A model generated the notes under the pieces. That model was not told the DNA's origin, ran no database searches, and saw only the letters and a list, made by a program, of their open reading frames with translations. A DNA stretch of 64,000 nucleotides, taken from contig CAJUPB010000005.1 in NCBI GenBank assembly GCA_910588155.1, forward strand, positions 73,593 to 137,592. The letters are read 5' to 3'. The position numbers were made by a program, and so were the translations under genes. Below, piece after piece: positions 37,116 to 46,824 of this stretch; position 1 is the first letter of the stretch; each line of letters starts with the position of its first letter. Source of the stretch: an uncultured Christensenellaceae bacterium (GTDB lineage: Bacteria > Bacillota > Clostridia > Christensenellales > Pumilibacteraceae).

Positions 37116-37505
37116 CGTCATTGCGAGGCATTTATTGCCGAAGCAATACGGACATTTAAGCTACTTTATGAGTTCATAATATAAATCTTCCCAATTTGGA
37201 TTCATTGTTTCTATCAGCTTTAACTTTGCTTTACGTGAACCACCTTTTATTTGCTTTTCACGTTGGATTGCATCGATAATATCCGAATATATTTCATAAT
37301 ATCCGAGTTTATTGATATTATATTTTTTAGTAAAGCCTTCCACCGTGTTGCTTTTATGTTCCCAAACTCGACGAATCAAATTATTCGTTACTCCCGTATA
37401 CAGTGTACCGTTCCGAGAATTAAACATTATGTATACATAAGAAATATGCTCTTTCACATTTTGCCTCTTCCGGATTGCTTTGTCGCTTCGCTCCGCGCAA
37501 TGACG
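37116..37505. mobile_element. GIY-YIG gene between CATTGCGAG-type inverted repeats
   Basis: Left end 37116-37151 (CGTCATTGCGAG to CGAAGCAATACGG) and right end 37470-37505 (CCGGATTGCTTTGTCGC to GCGCAATGACG) are imperfect inverted copies of one 36-bp sequence. They closely flank a lone GIY-YIG gene. Similar GTCATTGCGAG...GCAATCCGG palindromes recur in many bacterial genomes. Confidence 0.65.
37161..37457 (-). CDS. GIY-YIG nuclease-domain protein
   Basis: 98-residue single-domain GIY-YIG protein of the UPF0213/YhbQ-like type. YVYIMFNSRNGTLYTGVTNN is at 7-26 with VYI...YTG in place of GIY-YIG; R29 and a later Glu in EKQIKGGSRKAK match the catalytic face. The gene is clearly more A/T-rich than its neighbours, and both flanks carry inverted repeats, which suggests transfer as a small mobile unit. 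Confidence 0.9.
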   Translation of the reverse strand: MKEHISYVYIMFNSRNGTLYTGVTNNLIRRVWEHKSNTVEGFTKKYNINKLGYYEIYSDIIDAIQREKQIKGGSRKAKLKLIETMNPNWEDLYYELIK

Positions 37506-37549
37506 GAAAGCATAATGCTTATTGTAGTTATAATATCAAAATTAAATAT

Positions 37550-37580
37550 AAAAAGCAAGGATATTGTCCTTGCTTTTTAT
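37550..37580. terminator. Bidirectional terminator after the feo operon
   Basis: Stem AAAAAGCAAGG / CCTTGCTTTTT with a 7-nt loop; T-rich on both strands. It serves the minus-strand feo operon. Confidence 0.7.
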
Positions 37581-37633
37581 ATTTATGAAACTCACAATAA
37601 GTGCAGTGCGCTTTTGATTTTGACGAAAACTGT

Positions 37634-37864
37634 TTATTCCTTCTTTTCTCCGTCGGTTTCGGACGGCGGCGGTTGCGTGTTGCGACCGTTCTTTTCCTTG
37701 CAGTCGCCGCTCGGCGACGAACAGTTTTTTGCGTAAGGACAGCCCTTGCAACCGCTCTTTCTACCCTTTTTCACGAAGCCGAAGAATACGACGAGAGCGA
37801 GTATTGCGAGCACTGCGACCAAAATAATGCCGTCCGTGAGTGTGAATGCCGAAAGTATATTCAT
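37634..37864 (-). CDS. FeoB-associated Cys-rich membrane protein
   Basis: 76 residues: one N-terminal transmembrane helix (about 10-31), a cysteine cluster CKGCPYAKNC, later C54, and a charged tail. This is the small protein regularly found after feoB in Bacillota. Its role is unknown; it may help assemble or gate the Fe(II) channel, or bind metal. It lies 36 bp downstream of feoB in the same operon. Confidence 0.88.
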   Translation of the reverse strand: MNILSAFTLTDGIILVAVLAILALVVFFGFVKKGRKSGCKGCPYAKNCSSPSGDCKEKNGRNTQPPPSETDGEKKE

Positions 37865-37900
37865 TTTTTCTTTCTCCTTTTGACTTGGTTTGCGCTATTT

Positions 37901-39877
37901 CTATAACAATAATATCAGCGAGCCGACGGCATTTACGAGCGTGGCGAGGCACCAGGCAAGTCCCGTCTGGAACGCTATGGCAATCCACGTCTTTTTTGCG
38001 CTGCCGAGTTCTCTGCGCATTGCGCCTATCGCGCCGAAGCAGGGCGCGGAAAACAGGTTGAACACCATATACGCATACGCGCTTGCTCCCGTAAAGAACG
38101 AGAACACTCCGCTGGAAAAAATGTCCGCACCGGCGGCGTCTTCGGCAAGACCCGCGATGACCGCCATACTCGACACGACCTGTTCCTTTGCGACAAGACC
38201 CTGGAACGCGGACACGGTTGCCGCCCAGCTCCAATTTCCGAGCATAGGATAGAACACCCAGGCGAGGCAATTGCCTATGCCTGCCATCATACTGTTTTCT
38301 ATATCCACGCCGTACTCGAATTTAAACGAGAACGACACCAAGAACCACACGACCACGGAACAGAGCAATATGACCGTTCCCGCCCTTTTTATAAACGCGA
38401 ATATTCTTTCCCAGACCTGACGCAAGACGTATACGGGGCTGGGCAGTTTATAGTCGGGGAGTTCGGAAATGAACGATGCGGGGTTGCCCTTGAAAAAGAA
38501 TTTTTTCATTACGAGCGCGGAAATCAATATGACCGCAATTGCCAGAAAATACAGCGACAGCGACGCCAGCCAGGCAAACGAGCCGAAAAAGAATCCGCCG
38601 AACATCGATATTATCGGAAGTTTTGCCGAGCAGGGTATGAACGGAGTCAGCATTACCGTCATACGTTTTTCGTCTTCGTCCTCTATCGTTCTCGTGGACA
38701 TTATGCCGGGCACGGAACAGCCGACGCCGACGATAAACGGAATCAAACTCTTGCCCGACAGACCGAATCTTTTGAACAGTCTGTCCAAAAAGAACGCTAT
38801 CCTCGACATATAGCCCGTGGTTTCCAAAAGCGCGAGGCACAAAAACATTATAATCAGCTGCGGTACGAAATTCAGCGCCGCGCCGACGCCGGATATTATT
38901 CCGTCCGCGACGAGGCTTGCCGCCCAATCGGACGCACCGAGCTTTATCAGTCCCCCGCCCGCAAGTTCGGACAGTTTGGAAAAGCCCGCGTCCACCAAAT
39001 CGACGGTCAGAGTACCGACGACGCCGACGGACAGAAAGTATATCAGCGCCATAATCGCCGCGAAAATCGGCAGGGCCGCCCATTTGTTCAGAAACACTTT
39101 GTCGAGTTTGTCCGTCGTCGTTTCTTTGGGCGGCGCGACGGTTATCGCCGCCGTCTTGACCGTTTCTATGTATCTGTATCTCGCGTCGGCGAAAATCTGT
39201 TCGGTGTCCATTCCCTCGGACTTTTCGAGATTTGCCGCCGCTTCTTCAACTTTCGCATTTATGACGGGGGCGAGCAGTTTGTCGCGCTCCAACAGCTTGA
39301 CCGCCTTGAAACGGCGGTTGCTTCCCGTCAAGTCCTTTTGCACGGTTTCCACGGCGCGTTCTATCTGCGGCGAGAACGGTTTTCCCGTATTCGTCTTGGC
39401 TTTGCACCCGACCACTGCGTCTATGAGTTTGTCGATTCCCGTCTTTTTCAGTGCGGATATGGTCACGACGGGAACGCCGAGTTTTGCGGAAAGTTTTTCC
39501 TCGTCCACGGTCACGCCCTTTCTTTTCATTATATCCGCCATATTCAGCGCGATGACTACGGGATAATCGAGTTCGAGTATCTGCGTGGTCAGATACAGAC
39601 TGCGTTCTATGCTTGTCGCGTCAATGATATTGATGACCAAATCGGGGCTTTCGTTCAGCACGAAGTCTCTCGACACCGTTTCTTCCGAAGTATACGGCGA
39701 CAGCGAATAAATACCCGGCAAATCCACTACTTCCCAACCGAGCGCACCGCGGATATTGCCGGATTTCTTTTCTATCGTCACTCCCGGCCAATTTCCTATC
39801 TGCTGGTTGGAACCCGTCAGAAGATTGAACAGCGTGGTTTTGCCGCTGTTTTGATTTCCTATTAAAGCAGCTTTCAT
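37901..39877 (-). CDS. feoB: Ferrous iron transporter FeoB
   Basis: 658-residue Fe(II) permease. N-terminal G domain: G1 GNQNSGKTT at 7-15, G3 DLPGIYSL near 52, G4 NMAD near 113. A helical GDI-like domain follows, then the membrane domain with Gate motifs (CSVPGIMSTRTI near 385, and FIPCSAKLP near 410). It starts directly after the feoA stop. Slightly shorter than E. coli FeoB because the C-terminal cytoplasmic extension is absent, as is usual when FeoC is lacking. Confidence 0.97.
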   Translation of the reverse strand: MKAALIGNQNSGKTTLFNLLTGSNQQIGNWPGVTIEKKSGNIRGALGWEVVDLPGIYSLSPYTSEETVSRDFVLNESPDLVINIIDATSIERSLYLTTQILELDYPVVIALNMADIMKRKGVTVDEEKLSAKLGVPVVTISALKKTGIDKLIDAVVGCKAKTNTGKPFSPQIERAVETVQKDLTGSNRRFKAVKLLERDKLLAPVINAKVEEAAANLEKSEGMDTEQIFADARYRYIETVKTAAITVAPPKETTTDKLDKVFLNKWAALPIFAAIMALIYFLSVGVVGTLTVDLVDAGFSKLSELAGGGLIKLGASDWAASLVADGIISGVGAALNFVPQLIIMFLCLALLETTGYMSRIAFFLDRLFKRFGLSGKSLIPFIVGVGCSVPGIMSTRTIEDEDEKRMTVMLTPFIPCSAKLPIISMFGGFFFGSFAWLASLSLYFLAIAVILISALVMKKFFFKGNPASFISELPDYKLPSPVYVLRQVWERIFAFIKRAGTVILLCSVVVWFLVSFSFKFEYGVDIENSMMAGIGNCLAWVFYPMLGNWSWAATVSAFQGLVAKEQVVSSMAVIAGLAEDAAGADIFSSGVFSFFTGASAYAYMVFNLFSAPCFGAIGAMRRELGSAKKTWIAIAFQTGLAWCLATLVNAVGSLILLL

Positions 39878-40165
39878 TTACTCCACCACCTTTACGTCTA
39901 TATTCATAAGGTCGGACTTTCTCACGCAAAGTTCGTAGCCTCGAAGTTCTATGTCAATCGGGTCGCCGAGCGGCGCAATCTTTTTGACCTTTACCGTCAC
40001 GCCCTTTGTCAGCCCCATATCGAGCAATCGGCGGCGCAACGCAAGATTATCGTTGTGCAATGCAATAAGCTCGCACCTTTGCCCCACCCTCAAATCGGAC
40101 AAATGTCCCTCCTGCCCCGCAACAAGAACGGGCGCATTCTTTTTTGATTTTTTCTTTTCCGACAA
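39878..40165 (-). CDS. feoA: FeoA-domain ferrous iron transport protein
   Basis: Cytoplasmic SH3-like FeoA partner of FeoB. The domain runs from about LSDLRVGQRCELIAL to the end (LGDPIDIELRGYELCVRKSD is the hallmark). The start is uncertain: a TTG at 40165 has AAAGGAG 9 nt upstream (95 residues, Lys-rich N-terminus), while an ATG at 40207 lacks an RBS and lies close to the predicted transcription start. The TTG is preferred. Confidence 0.85.
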   Translation of the reverse strand: MSEKKKSKKNAPVLVAGQEGHLSDLRVGQRCELIALHNDNLALRRRLLDMGLTKGVTVKVKKIAPLGDPIDIELRGYELCVRKSDLMNIDVKVVE

Positions 40166-40211
40166 CTTTCCTGTCTCCTTTACGTTTATCTCTTCTGCCT
40201 GCCGCATTTGT

Positions 40212-40273
40212 GTTAGCAATGGCTAACTGTTAGCCAACGCTAACATACTACAATAATTTACGCGGAAAGTCAA
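40212..40273 (-). promoter_or_regulatory. feoAB promoter with two tandem DtxR/MntR-type palindromes
   Basis: Minus strand -35 TTGACT (40268-40273), 17 bp, -10 TAGTAT (40245-40250). Immediately downstream lie two 16-bp palindromes of the form GTTAGC-N4-GCTAAC (40229-40244 and 40212-40227), 17 bp centre to centre, covering the transcription start. TTAG-N6-CTAA matches the half-site spacing of DtxR/MntR-family metal repressors, as expected for iron uptake. Confidence 0.75.
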
Positions 40274-40446
40274 GCGATTTAGAACAAAAAAAATAAAAAA
40301 ATTTCGGTCGAATTTAAAAGGCAGACGTTTACGCAAGCGAAGTCGGTCGGTCGAAAAGAGCTTCGGACGTCCGTCCCAAATCGAAGAAAGCAAAGGTCCG
40401 TATGACGGAACGTGCGGCACGGCGCAAAAAGAGTCGTGCAAAACGC

Positions 40447-40475
40447 TTGCCAAAAAGTGCGAGTTGTAATATAAT
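40447..40475 (+). promoter_or_regulatory. Promoter of the SRP RNA
   Basis: TTGCCA (40447-40452), 17 bp, TATAAT (40470-40475), about 7 bp before the RNA 5' end. Confidence 0.65.
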
Positions 40476-40480
40476 GATTA

Positions 40481-40730
40481 AGCCGTGCTAGGCGGGGAGC
40501 CAGCGGTGCCCTCTTCCCTGAATCCGCTATACAGGGGTTGAATGCCGTTCTCGGCAAGAGTATGGGGCGCAGTCACCGTTCGAGGAGCGTTGATGTTAAG
40601 GTCTCGTGCAACGGAGCGCTATGAACCGTGTCAGGGCGGGAGCGCAGCAGCACTAAATGGTTTGCGACGTGTGCCACGAGGTAGCTTTAACGGAGCCGAT
40701 TGACGGGAGGACGACCCGATGCTTTTTGTC
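40481..40730 (+). ncRNA. ffs: Large signal recognition particle RNA (scRNA)
   Basis: RNA core of the signal recognition particle, Gram-positive long form of about 250 nt. The 5' Alu-domain signature GCCGTGCTAGGCGGGGAGC, then GCGGTGCCCTC, is followed by GAATCCGCTATACAGGGG. The S-domain core reads GAACCGTGTCAGG, GCGGGAGC, GCAGCAGCACTAA. In this helix-8 loop the usual GGAA tetraloop appears as GGGA closed by GC pairs, still a GNRA loop. Its 3' end is at the short T run near 40723-40727 or at the terminator beyond. Confidence 0.92.
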
Positions 40731-40762
40731 AAAAACGGATGCACGGCTTATTTGAATCTTGC

Positions 40763-40796
40763 GAACCGAGCTTTTTCGAGCTCGGTTCTTTTTTTT
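40763..40796 (+). terminator. Terminator after the SRP RNA
   Basis: Perfect 10-bp stem GAACCGAGCT / AGCTCGGTTC, 6-nt loop, eight T. Confidence 0.85.
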
Positions 40797-40865
40797 GCGA
40801 CGTGCGCCGACGGCAGACATCGCGTCAAGCCGCAAATTCCGAGATTGCGGCAAACGCAAAAACAC

Positions 40866-40895
40866 TTTACAAGCAGCGTGCGTTTATGGTATAAT
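40866..40895 (+). promoter_or_regulatory. ilvB promoter
   Basis: TTTACA (40866-40871), 18 bp, TATAAT (40890-40895). The 45-nt leader has no room for a T-box or leader peptide. Confidence 0.65.
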
Positions 40896-40940
40896 CGACA
40901 TAATTATAACGAAAATACTTTATCGGAGTAAAGCAGCGAA

Positions 40941-42602
40941 ATGAAAAAGCAACTCAAAGGCTGTCAGATAATCGTCGAGTGTCTTCTCGAACAGGGGGTC
41001 GAATACGTCTTCGGCTATCCCGGCGGACAAATCATAGACACGTTCGACGCACTGTACGAAAAGCGCGGACAAATCAAACAAATTCTGACCGCGCACGAAC
41101 AGGGCGCGTCGCACGCCGCCGACGGTTATGCGCGGGTTTCGGGAAAGCCCGGCGTGGTCATTGCCACGAGCGGTCCCGGCGCAACCAATCTCGTCACGGG
41201 AATCGCAAACGCATATATGGACAGCATACCGCTCATCGCAATCACGGGCAACGTTCCCGTGCCGCTTCTGGGGCGGGACAGCTTTCAGGAAGTGGACATT
41301 GCCGGCATTACTATGCCGATAACCAAACACAACTACATCGTCAAAGACGTCAAGAAGCTGGCGGAAACGATACGTGAGGCTTTCGAAATAGCAATGAGCG
41401 GTCGGCGCGGTCCCGTGCTTATCGACGTGCCGAAAGACGTGCAGCAAGCCGTTTGCGATTTTCAGACAGTCGCCCCCGTTTCGACAAAGATTTCTCTCGA
41501 CGAAACGCAGGACTTCGAAACCGCGGCGAAAATGATTGACGAAGCAAAACGTCCCTATCTGTTTGTCGGCGGCGGCTGCGTCGCTTCGGGCGCAAGCGCG
41601 GAAGCCGTCGCGCTTGCCGAAAAGCTGAACGCACCCGTCTGTTCGTCGGTTATGGGACTCGGGGCTTTCCCCTCCTCCCACCCGCTGTTTGCCGGACTTG
41701 TCGGAATGCACGGGTCCGCCGCCGTTGCCGATACGTTGGGCAAGTGCGACCTTATGATTGCGCTGGGCGCGAGATTTTCCGACCGTGTGGCGCAGAACCG
41801 CAACTCGTTTATGGCGGGCGCGAAAATCCTGCACATAGACGTGGACGACGCGGAAATCGACAAGAACGTGCGCTCGCACGCGCACCTCAAAGGCGACGTC
41901 AAAGCCGTGCTTTCCGCACTGCTTCCCCGTGTCGGGCGCAAAGCCGAAACCGCCTGGGCAAGCGAGGTCGCAAGCCAAGCGAAAAAGCACCCGTTCCGCC
42001 CCGTCGGAAAGACTTTATGCCCGCGCAAGGTCATAGAATGCGTCAGAAGCCGCGTATCCGACGATACGCCGATTGCCACAGACGTCGGACAGCACCAGAT
42101 GTGGGTGGCGCAGAGTTATCGTTTCGAGCGCGGCAGAACGTTTGTCACGAGCGGCGGACTCGGCACAATGGGGTTCGGTATGGGCGCGGCAATCGGTGCG
42201 GCTCTTGCGGCAAAAAAAGCGCCCGTGCTGTTCACGGGAGACGGCTCTTTGCATATGAATCTGAACGAGATTCCCACGGCGGTCAAGTATGGTCTCGGCG
42301 TCAAAATATTCCTGTTCAACAACAACGTTTTGGGAATGGTGCGGCAGTGGCAGACGCTTTTCTACGGCGGCAGGTACTCCTCCACCGTGCTGAATCTCCC
42401 CACCGATTACGAGGCTTTGGCGAAAGCGTTCGGCGCGAAGGCATTCACTCTCTCGCGCAACGAGGACATCGAAAAGGTTGTCGGCGCGGCGCTGGAAACC
42501 GACGGCACCGTGCTTGTGAACTGCATAATCGATAAGGACGATATGGTGCTTCCGATGATACCTCCCGGAAAAGCTATGGGTGACATCATCGAAGAGATTT
42601 GA
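40941..42602 (+). CDS. ilvB: Acetolactate synthase large subunit
   Basis: ThDP-dependent enzyme making acetolactate or acetohydroxybutyrate for Val/Leu/Ile, 553 residues. Catalytic Glu E53 is in AHEQGASHAADGYARVSGKPG. The ThDP/Mg motif GDGSLHMNLNE is near 433, ending in FLFNNNVLGMVRQWQ. The FAD-binding middle domain is present, so it is the anabolic AHAS rather than the catabolic AlsS type. It is followed 62 bp later by ilvN. Confidence 0.96.
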   Translation: MKKQLKGCQIIVECLLEQGVEYVFGYPGGQIIDTFDALYEKRGQIKQILTAHEQGASHAADGYARVSGKPGVVIATSGPGATNLVTGIANAYMDSIPLIAITGNVPVPLLGRDSFQEVDIAGITMPITKHNYIVKDVKKLAETIREAFEIAMSGRRGPVLIDVPKDVQQAVCDFQTVAPVSTKISLDETQDFETAAKMIDEAKRPYLFVGGGCVASGASAEAVALAEKLNAPVCSSVMGLGAFPSSHPLFAGLVGMHGSAAVADTLGKCDLMIALGARFSDRVAQNRNSFMAGAKILHIDVDDAEIDKNVRSHAHLKGDVKAVLSALLPRVGRKAETAWASEVASQAKKHPFRPVGKTLCPRKVIECVRSRVSDDTPIATDVGQHQMWVAQSYRFERGRTFVTSGGLGTMGFGMGAAIGAALAAKKAPVLFTGDGSLHMNLNEIPTAVKYGLGVKIFLFNNNVLGMVRQWQTLFYGGRYSSTVLNLPTDYEALAKAFGAKAFTLSRNEDIEKVVGAALETDGTVLVNCIIDKDDMVLPMIPPGKAMGDIIEEI

Positions 42603-42664
42603 AAAAATCGGAAGCGGCAAATGTTGCGACGGAACTGTTTGCAATAATTCAAGGAGATTGAGAT

Positions 42665-43159
42665 ATGAAAAACAAACACATCATCACGGCACTCGTGAAA
42701 AACCACAGCGGCGTGCTGACGAGAATATCGGGTCTGTTCGCGCGGAGATGTTTCAACATCGACAGCCTTGTCGTGTGCGCCACGGAAAACCCGGAACTTT
42801 CGAGAATGACCATAGTATCGGACACGGACGACGCGGTTGCCGAGCAGATGGTCAAGCAATTGGAAAAGCTGGTAGACGTTTTGAAAGTGCGGGAGCTGGA
42901 AGACGGGAGCATATCCCGCGAGCTGCTGCTGGTGAAAATCAAGCTGTCCGCGGCGCAGAGACCCGAAATCGAATCGACGTGCAACATCTACAAAGCAAAA
43001 CTCGTCGACCTGTCCGCCGAAAGCGTCGTGGTGGAGCTTTCGGGAGAGCCGAACAAACTTGACGCGCTCATCAAAATTTTGGAACCCTACGGCATTATCG
43101 AATTGTCCCGCACGGGCGTTACGGCGCTGGAACGGGGACGAAAGTCGATAAACGACTGA
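42665..43159 (+). CDS. ilvN: Acetolactate synthase small (regulatory) subunit
   Basis: 164 residues. An N-terminal ACT domain (ITALVKNHSGVLTRISGLFARRCFNIDSL, residues 6-34) is followed by the ALS_ss C-terminal domain. It binds branched-chain amino acids for feedback inhibition of IlvB. RBS AAGGAG before the ATG; a terminator follows. Confidence 0.96.
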   Translation: MKNKHIITALVKNHSGVLTRISGLFARRCFNIDSLVVCATENPELSRMTIVSDTDDAVAEQMVKQLEKLVDVLKVRELEDGSISRELLLVKIKLSAAQRPEIESTCNIYKAKLVDLSAESVVVELSGEPNKLDALIKILEPYGIIELSRTGVTALERGRKSIND

Positions 43160-43173
43160 TTACGCTTTTATAC

Positions 43174-43200
43174 AACCGTCGTTTGAAACGGCGGTTTTTT
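43174..43200 (+). terminator. Terminator after ilvN
   Basis: AACCGTCGTTT / AAACGGCGGTT stem with one mismatch, 2-nt loop and six T. Confidence 0.75.
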
Positions 43201-43285
43201 CTTTGCAATGCCGCTCAAAACACATAAATTTACCGCGAAAAAGGCATAAACGAAGAAAATTTTGCGTTTAGAAAGGGCTTTTGAG

Positions 43286-43314
43286 TGGACAAACGCGTAA
43301 AAATAAAGTACAAT
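43286..43314 (+). promoter_or_regulatory. Promoter of ilvD-leuCDB
   Basis: TGGACA (43286-43291), 17 bp, TACAAT (43309-43314), 27 bp before the ilvD ATG. Confidence 0.55.
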
Positions 43315-43341
43315 TATATAAGAATACGCAAGGAGACTTTT

Positions 43342-45018
43342 ATGAGTAAAGATTTTTTCAACGGTTTGGAAAAGGCACCGCACCGCGCGCTTTTGAAAGC
43401 GTTGGGTTTGAGCGACGAAGAAATAAGCAAACCGCTTATCGCAATCGTTTCCGCAAAGTCGGAAATAGTGCCCGGTCACGTCCATCTCGACCGCATTACG
43501 GACGCGGTTAAAGCCGGTATTTATGCCGCAGGCGGCACGCCCGTAGTCGTTCCGTCGATTGGTATTTGCGACGGTTTGGCTATGGGACACACGGGTATGA
43601 AATATTCCCTGCCCTCGCGCGAGCTCATTGCCGACAGCGTGGAAAGTATGCTTATCGGTCACGCGTTCGACGGCGCGGTTTTGGTTCCGAACTGCGACAA
43701 AATCATACCCGGTATGCTTATGGGCGCGGCTCGCGTGAACATTCCGTCGATTATGGTTTCCGGCGGTCCTATGGAGAGCGGCGTTTTCCGCGGCGAAAAA
43801 GTCGGTTTCTCCACCACTTACGAAGCAATCGGCAAAGTTCAGGTCGGCGAAATGTCTTTGGACGACCTCACCGAATTGGAATGCCGAGCTTGCCCCGGCT
43901 GCGGCTCGTGCTGCGGTATGTACACCGCGAACAGTCTTAACTGCGTGGCGGAAGCCCTCGGTATGGCTCTGCCCGGCAACGGCACTGTTCTTGCGGTATC
44001 GTCGGAGCGTTTGAGGCTGGCAAAGCGCGCGGGGCAGCTGATTATGAAACTCGTATCCAACGACATACGCCCGAGAATGATTATGACGAAAGCCGCATTT
44101 ATGAATGCGTTTGCCTTGGATATGGCAATCGGCGCGTCCTCGAATACCGTTCTGCACCTGTTCGCCATTGCGGCGGAGTGCGGAATCGACGTCGGAGGCA
44201 AGGAACTCAATCTCGACACGGTTCAGCGCATATCGGACACCGTTCCCAACTTGTGCAAGCTCTCCCCTGCCTCGTCGTACGATATGAACGACTTACATCT
44301 TGCGGGCGGCATTCCCGCCGTGCTTGCCGAACTCGACAAAAAGGGATTGATTGACGGCACGTGTCTCACGGTTACGAACAAACCGCTGAAAGACTCTTAC
44401 AAACGCGCATACATACTCGACGAAAACGTCATTCATACGATTGACGAACCCATTTCGCCGTGCGGCGGCATTGCCGTGCTCAAAGGCAACATTGCCGAGG
44501 ACGGCGCAATCGTCAAGCGCAGCGCCGTTGCCGAAGAAATGATGAGCTTTAAGGGCAAAGCCAAAGTCTTCGACAGCGAAGAGGAAGCCGTGAACGCCAT
44601 TATGAACGGGCTTATCGTCAAAGGCGACGTCGTTGTCATACGCTATGAAGGTCCCGTCGGCGGACCCGGTATGCGGGAAATGCTGTCCCCCACTTCGGCG
44701 CTTGTCGGAATGGGCTTGGACAAGGACGTGGCGTTAATCACGGACGGAAGATTCTCGGGGGCAACGCGCGGCGCGGCAATCGGTCACGTCTGTCCCGAAG
44801 CCGCTTTGGGCGGCAAAATCGCGCTTATTGCCGACGGCGACAAAATCGAAATCGACATACCGAAAGGCAAGCTGAATCTCGACATAACCGCAAAAGAAAT
44901 CGGCAAGCGACTCAAAAAGATGCACCCGCGCGACAATGCGCCGAGCGGTTGGCTGTTGCGATACCGTCACCTCGTTACGGGCGCGGACAAGGGCGCGACG
45001 ATGAAAAAGAAGTTTTAA
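43342..45018 (+). CDS. ilvD: Dihydroxy-acid dehydratase
   Basis: Fe-S dehydratase for the valine and isoleucine branch, 558 residues. Cluster/active-site motifs: [12 protein letters not shown] near 115, and [15 protein letters not shown] near 186-200. The GGPGMREML end motif is near 450, and [10 protein letters not shown] near 472. The start at 43342 has AAGGAG 8 nt upstream; an earlier in-frame codon at 43285 would begin before the predicted promoter. First gene of ilvD-leuC-leuD-leuB. Confidence 0.97.
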   Translation: MSKDFFNGLEKAPHRALLKALGLSDEEISKPLIAIVSAKSEIVPGHVHLDRITDAVKAGIYAAGGTPVVVPSIGICDGLAMGHTGMKYSLPSRELIADSVESMLIGHAFDGAVLVPNCDKIIPGMLMGAARVNIPSIMVSGGPMESGVFRGEKVGFSTTYEAIGKVQVGEMSLDDLTELECRACPGCGSCCGMYTANSLNCVAEALGMALPGNGTVLAVSSERLRLAKRAGQLIMKLVSNDIRPRMIMTKAAFMNAFALDMAIGASSNTVLHLFAIAAECGIDVGGKELNLDTVQRISDTVPNLCKLSPASSYDMNDLHLAGGIPAVLAELDKKGLIDGTCLTVTNKPLKDSYKRAYILDENVIHTIDEPISPCGGIAVLKGNIAEDGAIVKRSAVAEEMMSFKGKAKVFDSEEEAVNAIMNGLIVKGDVVVIRYEGPVGGPGMREMLSPTSALVGMGLDKDVALITDGRFSGATRGAAIGHVCPEAALGGKIALIADGDKIEIDIPKGKLNLDITAKEIGKRLKKMHPRDNAPSGWLLRYRHLVTGADKGATMKKKF

Positions 45019-45054
45019 GGTTTCCCCCTTTAAAGGCAAGTCAAGGAGAACACG

Positions 45055-46311
45055 ATGAAAACGGCAATGACACTTTCGCAGAAAATACTCGCCGCCCACG
45101 CGGGGTCGGATTTTGTCCGCGCGGGGCAACTCGTCACCGCGAAGCTGGATATGGTGCTCGGCAACGACATCACGACTCCCGTCGCCATAAGCGAGTTTGA
45201 AAAAGCGGGCTGCGACAAGGTCTTCGACAAAAGCAAGATTAGCGTCGTGCTCGACCACTTCACCCCGAACAAGGACATCAAGAGCGCGCAGCAATGCAAG
45301 CGCTGCCGCACATTTGCAAAAAAATTCGACCTCGACAATTTCTTCGACGTCGGCGAAATGGGCATCGAACACGCGCTGCTTCCCGAAAAGGGACTTGTGG
45401 GCGCAGGCGACCTCGTCATAGGCGCGGACTCGCACACCTGCACTTACGGCGCATTGGGCGCGTTTTCCACGGGCGTCGGTTCGACCGATATGGCGTATGC
45501 GCTTTCCACGGGACGCACCTGGTTCAAAGTTCCGTCGGCAATCAAAGTAGTGCTCAAAAACAAGCCTGCCGCGAACGTGTGCGGCAAGGACGTTATCCTG
45601 CACCTGATAGGCATTACGGGCGTGGACGGCGCGCTGTACAAATCTTTGGAATTTGTCGGCGACGGCGTGAAGTATATGACAATGGACGACCGTTTCACGA
45701 TTTGCAATATGGCAATCGAGGCGGGCGCGAAGAACGGTATTTTCGAGTGCGACGACGTCACTTACGAATATCTCGAAGGGCGTTATAAGGGCGAAATTCG
45801 GCGTTATGCGGCAGACGAGGACGCAATTTACGAGCGTACAATCGAAATCGACCTTTCCAAGCTCTCCCCCGTCGCCGCCTGTCCGCACCTGCCGAGCAAC
45901 GTGAAGTCCGCAAGCGAGCTTTCCCACGTTTCCATAGACCAGGTCATCATCGGCTCTTGCACGAACGGGCGCATATCGGATATGCGGGCGGCGGCGCAGG
46001 TCTGGAAGAACCGCAAAGTCAAGCGCGGAGTGCGCGCCATCGTTATACCCGCGACGAACGAAATCTATCTGCAATGCGTCAAAGAGGGGCTTATCGAAAT
46101 ATTTATTTCGGCGGGCGCGGTCGTTTCGACGCCGACCTGCGGACCCTGTCTGGGCGGACATATGGGCATACTTGCCGAAAACGAAAAATGCGTGGCGACT
46201 ACGAACCGCAATTTCGTGGGGCGTATGGGACACATAAGCAGCGAAATCTATCTTGCCTCGCCGTATGTCGCCGCGTGCAGCGCGGTGCTCGGTCACATCG
46301 GCGTGCTTTAA
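45055..46311 (+). CDS. leuC: 3-isopropylmalate dehydratase large subunit
   Basis: Aconitase-family [4Fe-4S] subunit, 418 residues, the short archaeal/Clostridial LeuC type. Cluster ligands are in SCTNGR near 302 and CGPCLGG near 361; [20 protein letters not shown] is near 124-143. Works with LeuD to isomerise isopropylmalate. RBS AAGGAG; 36 bp after ilvD. Confidence 0.96.
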   Translation: MKTAMTLSQKILAAHAGSDFVRAGQLVTAKLDMVLGNDITTPVAISEFEKAGCDKVFDKSKISVVLDHFTPNKDIKSAQQCKRCRTFAKKFDLDNFFDVGEMGIEHALLPEKGLVGAGDLVIGADSHTCTYGALGAFSTGVGSTDMAYALSTGRTWFKVPSAIKVVLKNKPAANVCGKDVILHLIGITGVDGALYKSLEFVGDGVKYMTMDDRFTICNMAIEAGAKNGIFECDDVTYEYLEGRYKGEIRRYAADEDAIYERTIEIDLSKLSPVAACPHLPSNVKSASELSHVSIDQVIIGSCTNGRISDMRAAAQVWKNRKVKRGVRAIVIPATNEIYLQCVKEGLIEIFISAGAVVSTPTCGPCLGGHMGILAENEKCVATTNRNFVGRMGHISSEIYLASPYVAACSAVLGHIGVL

Positions 46312-46323
46312 AAGGAGCGTTTT

Positions 46324-46806
46324 ATGAAATTCGAAGGCAAAGCGCACAAGTTCGGCGACAACGTGGACACCGACGTCATAATCCCCGCAAGGTATTTGAA
46401 TACCTCGGACGGCAGGGAGCTTGCGGCGCACTGTATGGAAGACATAGACCCGACGTTTGCCGCCGACGTGAAAAACGGCGACGTCATCGTGGGCGGAGAA
46501 AACTTCGGCTGCGGCTCTTCGAGAGAGCACGCGCCGCTTGCAATCAAATCGTGCGGAGTGTCCTGCGTCATAGCTGCGTCGTTTGCACGCATATTCTATC
46601 GCAACTCGATTAACATCGGGCTTCCGATTTTCGAGTGCCGCGAGGCTTTTGCGGAAGCGGAAAGCGGACACGTATTTCGCGCCGACCCAGCAAGCGGAAT
46701 CATCGAGAACGTTACACTCGGCAGAAAATATTCCACCGCGCCTTTCCCGAAAGAGATTCGGGACATAATAGAGAGCGGCGGACTTATGAATGCCGTGAAA
46801 AAATAA
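46324..46806 (+). CDS. leuD: 3-isopropylmalate dehydratase small subunit
   Basis: 160 residues. DVIIPARYLNT is near 18-28, and the swivel-domain substrate motif GENFGCGSSREHAP near 59-72. It lies 12 bp after leuC, with AAAGGAG before the ATG. Confidence 0.97.
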   Translation: MKFEGKAHKFGDNVDTDVIIPARYLNTSDGRELAAHCMEDIDPTFAADVKNGDVIVGGENFGCGSSREHAPLAIKSCGVSCVIAASFARIFYRNSINIGLPIFECREAFAEAESGHVFRADPASGIIENVTLGRKYSTAPFPKEIRDIIESGGLMNAVKK

Positions 46807-46824
46807 CACAAGGAGAATACGGTT

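Noticed and set aside
40279..40557. Small minus-strand ORFs over the SRP RNA
   Set aside because: They cover the conserved RNA and its promoter; the RNA signature is decisive.
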